From: Legionellales bacterium UBA4759
GTDB lineage: Bacteria; Pseudomonadota; Gammaproteobacteria; Legionellales; Legionellaceae
Assembly: GCA_002403515.1 (NCBI GenBank)
Contig: DHHZ01000098.1
Coordinates: 1-12,073 of the forward strand
Reading direction: 5' to 3'
DNA length: 12,073 bases
Below the pieces are notes generated by a model. That model worked only from the letters and a program-made list of their open reading frames with translations, had not been told where the DNA came from and made no database searches. Each line of letters opens with the position of its first letter. Positions within the stretch are counted from its first letter, which is position 1. The position numbers and the translations under genes are program-made. This document shows, piece after piece, positions 6,791 to 12,073 of this stretch.

Positions 6791-8082
6791 TGAGGATGAC
6801 ACAAGGCTTGTAATTGAACGGCAAAATCCAAAGCAGAAGAATCCTTTTTTGAAGCATTGTATGTTTCTAAAAAATACTGAGGCTTTGGATTTGTTTTAAG
6901 CATGTCTGGTGTCAATAAACGAGGCCTATTGACTGGGTAGGTAATTGGTATCAAGTGACTGCAAAGAATCTCAAGCTCTGTGGCAAGATAGTTTGTATTA
7001 AAAGGCTCAGCATCTTCAAAATCAATCAGATGAACTTGCTGGTGATTATCAATGACAATATTACCTTGGTTCAAATCACCGTGAATATAGCGAGTCTGAG
7101 ATTGGCTCAATTTGCCAGTATGTAACTCATGCAAGCGAGTAGCCAGTTTAATGGCAAGCTCTATTCTTAATGTGGGGTTGAGTGTATTACTTCGTAAGAC
7201 CTCAGACAGGCTTTTTCCTAAATAAATTTGTGGCAAATAATATTTATAAACCCGAGGCCCCAAAGCCTTAATCCCTTTACATCCAGGTAAAGCTTGTTGT
7301 AAATCAATGGCAATGGTTTCTTCACGAATTATCTTTGGATTGAGAAAATGATTTTGGATTAGAATTTTTATGGCCCAGTTTCCACCAAATTCATCTTCTG
7401 CTAATTTCGTACAGTATTTCTCAAAACCTAGGTATTGATTGGGTCCTGCAAGAGCGAAGATATGTTGATTTAAAATAATAAATGAATGGGTAAGTAATTC
7501 AGGGAAATCTTTTCTAGAGAGTTTGGTGCCATCGGGTTTTAATATCCCGTCTTTGGATAGTTTTTGTAAAGCAAATGCCCACTGTGCTTTTTTATGTTCA
7601 GAATTAGGCCATGTTAATAAATCTTTATAGGTTGTTGTGATTGCCCAACATCTTAAAGATTTGGAGAATTCTTGAAGTTTTTGTTGAGCCAAACAATAAA
7701 AATCTTCAACATGATGATAACTACTGAGCATGTTATCTAATTTCATGAGCCGAAAATGAATCAGGCTTTGGAATGATATAGGCGAAAATATCTGATGAAA
7801 CCTAAGATAAAAATTTAAAGCCTGGATATTTTGTATTATCAGCTTTTTTTCATTATTAATTTCAAATTGTAGGTGCTCAAGAAATTGAATATGTAAGGTT
7901 TGAAAATTTTCTGGGGTGACTAGTGAAAGGTAGCTGTGCAAAGATTTTTTTAGTTTTTGTAAAACACCTAAAGAAATGTAGGCTTGGCAGAGCTCTAATT
8001 TATTATTCAATAATAAGTATAAGGATTCATGAAAAATTTGAAAACGCTGAATTTGATAAATAGAATAGGTGTTATTTTTCAT
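6787..8082 (-). CDS. Protein-kinase-like protein, candidate secreted effector
   Basis: No named gene is recognised. From the ATG at 8082 the product has 431 residues. The first 190 or so are helix-rich without a recognised domain. The C-terminal part resembles a eukaryotic-type or aminoglycoside-phosphotransferase-like kinase: a strand resembling the ATP-binding loop (YLGFEKYCTKLAEDEFG, about 217-233), WAIK with candidate beta3 Lys239, a hinge-like YKYYLPQIYLG (about 279-289), catalytic loop HGDLNQGN with D336 and N341, and metal-site IDFED with D354. The glycine loop keeps only its first Gly, and DFG reads DFE, as in APH-like kinases. The layout, a helical N-terminus before SFI..IFALA and then a kinase N-lobe, recalls Legionellales Dot/Icm effectors, but that is inference. 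There is no signal peptide or membrane segment. The frame also allows a TTG at 8097. No Shine-Dalgarno precedes either start. Confidence 0.72.
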   Translation of the reverse strand: MKNNTYSIYQIQRFQIFHESLYLLLNNKLELCQAYISLGVLQKLKKSLHSYLSLVTPENFQTLHIQFLEHLQFEINNEKKLIIQNIQALNFYLRFHQIFSPISFQSLIHFRLMKLDNMLSSYHHVEDFYCLAQQKLQEFSKSLRCWAITTTYKDLLTWPNSEHKKAQWAFALQKLSKDGILKPDGTKLSRKDFPELLTHSFIILNQHIFALAGPNQYLGFEKYCTKLAEDEFGGNWAIKILIQNHFLNPKIIREETIAIDLQQALPGCKGIKALGPRVYKYYLPQIYLGKSLSEVLRSNTLNPTLRIELAIKLATRLHELHTGKLSQSQTRYIHGDLNQGNIVIDNHQQVHLIDFEDAEPFNTNYLATELEILCSHLIPITYPVNRPRLLTPDMLKTNPKPQYFLETYNASKKDSSALDFAVQLQALCHPH

Positions 8083-8099
8083 TAAAAATATAAACAACC

Positions 8100-8128
8100 A
8101 TGAAAGCTAAGATTTTCTTAGCTTTCAT
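8100..8128 (-). terminator. Hairpin terminator after the 8139-9410 gene
   Basis: A perfect 12-bp inverted repeat, ATGAAAGCTAAG / CTTAGCTTTCAT, encloses a 5-base loop (8112-8116). It lies 11 bases past the stop of the upstream minus-strand gene and 18 bases before the ATG of the next. On the minus strand the following sequence is T-rich but interrupted (GGTTGTTTATATTTTT). On the plus strand a T-rich stretch also follows, so it could work in both directions. It separates the two accessory genes into different transcription units or attenuates read-through between them. Confidence 0.7.
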
Positions 8129-8138
8129 TTTAATTGTT

Positions 8139-9410
8139 TTAGAGTTTCATTAAAATATCAATTTTTGATAATTCATGCAGATCGTGGGTTTTTTTAATTT
8201 GTATACTGTAGATTGCAATTCCAGGTAAAGACATTAATTGTTCTTTACTTAATTCTAAGGTTTTATCTAAAACCATATCTACGAGAATATTGCCTGAAAT
8301 GTCTTGTTTCTTCAGCCATTCAAAGGTAAGAATTCTTAGGTTAGGGGGTACCAAACCAAAAGTTGCATTGAATGCACTGGTTAAATAAGTATTAAAGTTT
8401 TGGGTACGTAACCATTCTTTAATTTCGTAATATTCCAAGACTGCTTGTTTGAAATGCTCTTCAAGTTTTAAAATGGTTTGCAAATGAGTGGCTTTTTTAA
8501 TCTCCTGACAGATGAAATTAAAAAACGTCATCCAACTGACTTCTTCTTTGGCAAAATCTTTACAAAGATGAAATTGTTGCATCATGCTTTGGTTTTTCAA
8601 TTCTTGAATTAACAAAGATTTATAGGTTGACCAATGAATAATTGGGCTAAAAACATGCGAAGGTTTTGTGGTATGAATACCTTTAATCGCTTGTTCAAGC
8701 GCATTGCAATCTTCTTTCAATTGATGGAGATAGTGACTTTCTTTTTCAATAAACCCTAAGCTCAGATTGCCAATTTCTTGTAAGCTTTCACAAGCTAAAA
8801 TACTTTCCTCTAATTCTTTTAATTGATTGGGTGGGCAAAGCATGGCTTGTCTAAATTGTTCAATCACCCCTAAGCAATAATTTTTAAGGTTATTGAAAAT
8901 ATAGGTTTTGTAGTTTTGTAGGCTGATTTTTAATGCCGTTAAACTTTCTAAATTGAGTGAGGAATTTTTTAATTTGTTGGTGTAATCTTCTTGATATAGT
9001 TTAGGAAGATGATTTTCAAAATGAAAATACTCTGTCACGGAACTAATTTGTGGGTGGTGTTTCAATTCATCCCAAGATTTAAGTTCATCTAACATTCCCA
9101 TACATTGATCTTTAATGGCAGCAACGCTGACCACCACCAAGTTTCTTTTATGTTCTTCAAACTCTAATTTGGTTTTGATATAAGGTGGAATGACACGAAT
9201 TTCAAGTTCTAGACCACAGTTTTTAATAAGGTTGCCTATGGTCATACAATCTTGGCGAAGATTTTCGATAAGCAAGGTATCTTTGGCTTGTTCAAGCTCT
9301 TTAATATTATGGGGTAAAGAGGCTTTCACCTTATCAAAATGCGTTAAAATTTGTTCGGTAGAGGGTATTTCTTGTAACTTTAAAAGTTGTAAAGCTTCAT
9401 CCTTTTGCAC
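8139..9410 (-). CDS. Helical protein of unknown function
   Basis: I do not recognise this 423-residue protein. It is predicted by eye to be almost wholly alpha-helical, rich in Leu, Lys, Glu and Gln, with nine Cys residues and no signal peptide or membrane segment. An L/I-K/R-x-x-C motif recurs at 51-55, 99-103, 175-179 and 231-235, which may mark a helical repeat. The N-terminus (5-47) can be read as three helices like a J-domain, with LPHN in place of the HPD motif; this is weak. The GTG start at 9410 is supported by AGGAC (9415-9419) five bases upstream and by a promoter with a perfect TATAAT. Large, soluble, helical orphan proteins are common among Legionellales secreted effectors, and the neighbouring kinase-like gene fits that setting. 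A role as effector is only inference. Confidence 0.7.
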   Translation of the reverse strand: MQKDEALQLLKLQEIPSTEQILTHFDKVKASLPHNIKELEQAKDTLLIENLRQDCMTIGNLIKNCGLELEIRVIPPYIKTKLEFEEHKRNLVVVSVAAIKDQCMGMLDELKSWDELKHHPQISSVTEYFHFENHLPKLYQEDYTNKLKNSSLNLESLTALKISLQNYKTYIFNNLKNYCLGVIEQFRQAMLCPPNQLKELEESILACESLQEIGNLSLGFIEKESHYLHQLKEDCNALEQAIKGIHTTKPSHVFSPIIHWSTYKSLLIQELKNQSMMQQFHLCKDFAKEEVSWMTFFNFICQEIKKATHLQTILKLEEHFKQAVLEYYEIKEWLRTQNFNTYLTSAFNATFGLVPPNLRILTFEWLKKQDISGNILVDMVLDKTLELSKEQLMSLPGIAIYSIQIKKTHDLHELSKIDILMKL

Positions 9411-9435
9411 AATAATGTCCTATTATTTTTTTAAA

Positions 9436-9465
9436 ATTATATTATGAATTACAGAAAAAAGTCTA
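9436..9465 (-). promoter_or_regulatory. Putative sigma70 promoter of the 8139-9410 gene
   Basis: On the minus strand TAGACT (9465-9460; 4/6 to TTGACA) and a perfect TATAAT (9441-9436) are separated by 18 bases. Transcription would start near 9429, about 19 bases before the GTG start, with the ribosome binding site AGGAC between. The promoter lies just downstream of the rne terminator, so this gene is expected to be transcribed independently. Confidence 0.6.
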
Positions 9466-9475
9466 TGAATGTTTG

Positions 9476-9501
9476 AAAAAAGGGAGCTTGAAGCTCCCTT
9501 T
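9476..9501 (-). terminator. Intrinsic terminator of rne
   Basis: On the minus strand the near-perfect hairpin AAAGGGAGCTT-C-AAGCTCCCTTT (9501-9479) is followed directly by a T-run ending at 9476. The GC-rich core GGGAGC/GCTCCC and the T-run make a classical Rho-independent terminator. It begins five bases after the rne stop codon. Confidence 0.9.
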
Positions 9502-9506
9502 AAGAT

Positions 9507-11351
9507 TTATGCATCGCCTTGAGGTGCTTGATTTGGTCTAGGCTTAACATTTTTTCGATTTTGACGCTGATGATTAGAACGTCTTTTACGATTTGCCGGA
9601 TGACTATTGGCTGGTTTTCTGTCTCTTGGGTGAGAGAAAGAACGTTCATCTTTTGCTTTTGCGACAGGCTTCTGAGTTTCTGAATTTGAAAACCATTTGT
9701 GAAAAATTCTTTGAATAAAATTCAAATCATGTGACATTCTACTGTGACTTTCAATATTCATTTGATTCACCGCAGGACGCTCAATTATGGTTTCTGCAGG
9801 AGAAACTGGTGCTGTGACGCTGGGTTGGTTAATAAATTCAAAGCTTGCTTTTTTTTGTTTTTGTTCAGCTTTAATTTTTTGAATTTGATAGTGTGGCGCA
9901 ATCATGTAAGGATTTGGAATGATAACAATCTTGATATGATGACGTTCTTCAATATCTTGAACCATGTCTCGTTTTTCATTGATGATATAACTGGCTAAAT
10001 CTACAGGCATTTGCGCATGAATTTCGCCTGTTTTTTCCTTAAGAGCCTCTTCCTCAATTAAACGAATGATCGATAAAGCTTGAGATGGAATATTTCTCAC
10101 AGTACCACGACCATCACAACGAGGACAAACGTCTTGAGAGGTTTCACCAAGTGATAAACGCAGGCGTTGTCGCGACATCTCTAGCAAACCAAATCTTGAA
10201 ATACGACCAACTTGAATTCGTGCTCTATCAGCTTTAAGTGCTTCTTTAAGACGATTTTCTACTTCACGTTGGTGTTTGGCAGAATTCATATCAATGAAGT
10301 CGATGACAACCAAGCCACCCAAGTCTCTGAGACGTAATTGTCTAGCAATTTCATCAGCCGCTTCCAGGTTGGTGTTAAAAGCAGTGGTTTCAATATCATG
10401 TCCACTGGTTGATTTAGCAGAGTTTATATCAATGGCTACCAAAGCTTCTGTTCTATCAATGACTAAAGCACCACCCGAAGGGAGGGGAACTTGTCTTTGA
10501 AAAGCGGTTTCAATTTGGCTTTCAATTTGATAGAAATTAAACAAAGGAATGTGGCTTTTATATAGTCGTACATTGGATAAAAATTCAGGTTTAACCAATT
10601 CAATAAATTGACGAGCTTTAACATAAGACACATGGTCATCTATGATGATTTCACTAATCGATTTTCTTAAATTATCGCGAATAGAGCGAATGATGACATC
10701 ACCTTCCAAATGAATAAGGCAAGGTCCATTTTGTGTGTGGTAAGCATTTTTAATAGCCTGCCACTGGGTAATCAACATCTCTAAATCGTGTTGTAATTCT
10801 TCAATACGCTTACCCAAGCCTGCTGTACGAATGATCAATCCCATGGGTTCTTCAACAGGTAGTTGATTGAGGATTTCTTTCATTTCATCGCGGTCTTCGC
10901 CTTCAATTCGACGAGAAATACCGCCAGCATTGGGGCTATTGGGCATGAGAACCAAATAACAACCTGCCAAAGTAATAAAAGTAGTTAAAGCAGCGCCTTT
11001 GGTGCCGCGCTCTTCTTTATCCACTTGAATTAAAAGCTCTTGACCTTCTCTAATCAGTTGATTCACGGGTTGTGGATTTTCTTCATCAAAAGGTTGACTA
11101 AAGTATTCAGGAGAAATTTCTTTAAGCGGTAAAAAACCTTGGCGTTTTGCGCCATATTCTACAAACACTGCATCAAGGCTTGGCTCTCTGCGTGTCACAA
11201 TACCTTTATAAATATTGCCTTTCTTTTTAATCTCGCCCGGACATTCAACATCCAGGTCATATAATACATTGTCTTTGATAAGCGCCACACGAACTTCTTC
11301 ATTTTGTGTGGCATTGATTAACATTTTTTCTTTCGTTTCAATATATGCCAT
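9507..11351 (-). CDS. rne: Ribonuclease E with a short C-terminal arm
   Basis: RNase E is the essential endonuclease of mRNA decay and rRNA/tRNA maturation. The 614-residue product has the full catalytic half: S1 domain about 40-125, 5'-monophosphate sensor region with R175-T176, DNase I-like domain with metal ligands D308 (AIDIN) and D351 (DFIDM), and the Zn-link CPRC (C409, C412). CPRC marks the RNase E/G family, and the extension after about 510 favours E over G. That arm is only about 105 residues against more than 500 in E. coli. It contains a candidate amphipathic membrane helix (LNFIQRIFHKWFS, 543-555) and an Arg/Lys-rich tail (about 576-606), but no room for the full degradosome scaffold. 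The ATG at 11351 follows AAAGAGAAA. M10 (11324) is an in-frame alternative closer to the E. coli start. Confidence 0.95.
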   Translation of the reverse strand: MAYIETKEKMLINATQNEEVRVALIKDNVLYDLDVECPGEIKKKGNIYKGIVTRREPSLDAVFVEYGAKRQGFLPLKEISPEYFSQPFDEENPQPVNQLIREGQELLIQVDKEERGTKGAALTTFITLAGCYLVLMPNSPNAGGISRRIEGEDRDEMKEILNQLPVEEPMGLIIRTAGLGKRIEELQHDLEMLITQWQAIKNAYHTQNGPCLIHLEGDVIIRSIRDNLRKSISEIIIDDHVSYVKARQFIELVKPEFLSNVRLYKSHIPLFNFYQIESQIETAFQRQVPLPSGGALVIDRTEALVAIDINSAKSTSGHDIETTAFNTNLEAADEIARQLRLRDLGGLVVIDFIDMNSAKHQREVENRLKEALKADRARIQVGRISRFGLLEMSRQRLRLSLGETSQDVCPRCDGRGTVRNIPSQALSIIRLIEEEALKEKTGEIHAQMPVDLASYIINEKRDMVQDIEERHHIKIVIIPNPYMIAPHYQIQKIKAEQKQKKASFEFINQPSVTAPVSPAETIIERPAVNQMNIESHSRMSHDLNFIQRIFHKWFSNSETQKPVAKAKDERSFSHPRDRKPANSHPANRKRRSNHQRQNRKNVKPRPNQAPQGDA

Positions 11352-11756
11352 AACGTTTCTCTTTGGGTCATAGTGCTACCCAATCGAGTACAAATATAGT
11401 ACACTCAGCTTGCGGACTTCACCCAATTTTATGATAACAAAATTTCTTTTATATTTTTTTCTGTTATCCATACCAATTTGTTGTTCGTGGTGATGGGGTT
11501 TTTTAATCCAATCGAATGCTTATGTTTATGGTCTCGATTAAAGCACATCTTTAGTTTAAGGCTGATGAAGTACAGTATTTTGCATGGTATGATCAGTACA
11601 GGTGTTATTGGTAATTTTATATTTAACACAAGATGATTCCTAGATGTACATTTTGGGCTGTAACTTCACCAGCCTGGTTTTAAAATTCGTTCGGGTTAAA
11701 TATAACGACCCTTAATATTGATGGTATCAAAAAAATATGTTTGAGGAAATAGTTTA
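11352..11756. other. Divergent spacer between rne and rluC
   Basis: This 405-bp non-coding spacer holds the divergent 5' regions of rne and rluC. Besides the hairpin at 11363-11383 I see four dyads: GAGTAC/GTAC-a-CTC (11386-11406) around overlapping -10-like TATATT (minus) and TATAGT (plus); GATAACA/TGTTATC (11433-11468); AATCGA/TCGATT (11510-11539); and GGCTG/CAGCC (11656-11674) followed by a T-rich stretch. No pair of -35/-10 elements stands out for either gene. A 20-codon hydrophobic frame (11431-11493, plus strand) lacks a ribosome binding site. The sequence is strongly A+T-rich, and no tRNA or known RNA family is recognised. Confidence 0.5.
11363..11383 (-). promoter_or_regulatory. Hairpin next to the rne ribosome binding site
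   Basis: On the minus strand TTGGGT (11383-11378) and ACCCAA (11368-11363) form a perfect 6-bp stem with a 9-base loop (AGCACTATG). It ends where the purine-rich ribosome binding site AAAGAGAAA begins, a few bases before the rne start. In E. coli RNase E represses its own mRNA through hairpins in its long 5' leader. Whether this much smaller hairpin acts similarly is inference. Confidence 0.35.
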
Positions 11757-12073
11757 ATGGAGCAGGTAACCTATCATTTGATTGAAAAAGAGCAAGATAT
11801 TGGTCAAAGATTAGATAATTATTTAATAAAGACTTTAAAAGGCGTTCCCAAAAGCAGAATTTATCGTTTGATTCGTGCTGGTGAGGTTCGAATTAATAAA
11901 AAAAGAGCGAAACCCGATACACGATTGCAAGCTAAAGATTTGGTGCGAATTCCGCCTGTTCGAATGACCATCCAAGATGAAACTGAAAAAAAATTACCAA
12001 GCTTTTTAAAAAAACAACTAGAAAATGCTATTTTGTTTGAAGACGATGGTTTGATGGTTATCAATAAGCCCGC
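11757..12073 (+). CDS. rluC: RluC, 23S rRNA pseudouridine synthase (5' part)
   Basis: In E. coli, RluC makes pseudouridines 955, 2504 and 2580 of 23S rRNA. The first 105 residues are present; the window end cuts the gene. Visible are the S4-like RNA-binding domain at about 17-65, with the RluC-typical block LKGVPKSRIYRLIRAGEVR (27-45) and KKRAKPDT, then the VRIPPVR segment (63-69), and the start of the catalytic domain with DDGLMVINKP near 96-105. The catalytic Asp motif HRLDxxTSG lies beyond the window. The ATG at 11757 has a strong GAGGAA site (11743-11748) eight bases upstream. Divergent placement against rne is the same as in E. coli, which supports RluC over RluD or RluA. Confidence 0.93.
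   Translation, partial: MEQVTYHLIEKEQDIGQRLDNYLIKTLKGVPKSRIYRLIRAGEVRINKKRAKPDTRLQAKDLVRIPPVRMTIQDETEKKLPSFLKKQLENAILFEDDGLMVINKP

Noticed and set aside
11407..11415. A second CAGCTTGCGG string in the rne/rluC spacer, identical to a block of the riboswitch candidate.
   Set aside because: No GATTTG, P1 partner strand or GCTAAA lies at suitable distances, so it is taken as coincidence.
11429..11629. Minus-strand reading frame of 66 codons upstream of rne, with a GTG start and AGGAA before it.
   Set aside because: The composition looks like translated A+T-rich spacer, no family is recognised, and it lies in the expected rne leader region. It needs conservation evidence.
11655..11682. GGCTG/CAGCC hairpin followed by a T-rich stretch as a plus-strand terminator of a small RNA.
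   Set aside because: The stem is only 5 bp, the T-run is weak, and no promoter or upstream transcript can be shown.

Overview
The window reads as a chromosomal segment of a low-GC gammaproteobacterium, most likely of the Legionella/Coxiella/Berkiella group (order Legionellales). This rests on the RecA, AlaS and RNase E protein sequences, the recA-recX-alaS order, the divergent rne/rluC pair, the A+T-rich codon use, the lack of a recognisable LexA box before recA, and two large accessory genes that look like host-interaction proteins of intracellular Legionellales. The placement is inference; no database was searched.

Layout. Positions 3-2454 (minus strand) hold a complete metN-metI-metQ operon for the methionine ABC importer: ATPase, permease and lipoprotein receptor. 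Its leader (about 2500-2570, minus strand) carries the conserved blocks of a SAM-II type S-adenosylmethionine riboswitch directly downstream of a sigma70-like promoter. This would tie methionine uptake to the cellular SAM level. Diverging from it, 2732-6790 (plus strand) is the tightly packed recA-recX-alaS cluster (recombinase, its modulator, alanyl-tRNA synthetase), with start/stop overlaps at both junctions.

Positions 6787-9410 (minus strand) hold two accessory genes. The first (6787-8082) encodes a protein of about 431 residues with a C-terminal protein-kinase-like domain. It keeps the catalytic loop, but its glycine loop and DFG motif are altered. The second (8139-9410) encodes a 423-residue, mostly helical protein of no family I recognise, with a recurring L-K/R-x-x-C motif and a possible degenerate J-domain-like N-terminus. 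The two are separated by a strong hairpin terminator. The second gene has its own good promoter and a GTG start with a clear ribosome binding site. In E. coli csrA follows alaS; here the accessory block stands in that place.

Positions 9507-11351 (minus strand) encode RNase E with a short C-terminal arm that still contains an amphipathic-helix candidate and a basic tail. It ends in a strong intrinsic terminator. A 405-bp divergent spacer with several dyads separates it from rluC (11757 onward, plus strand), the 23S rRNA pseudouridine synthase gene, which is cut by the window end.

No tRNA, rRNA, CRISPR array, insertion sequence or integrase is seen. The points of most interest are the SAM-II candidate outside its main alphaproteobacterial range and the two accessory, effector-like genes.
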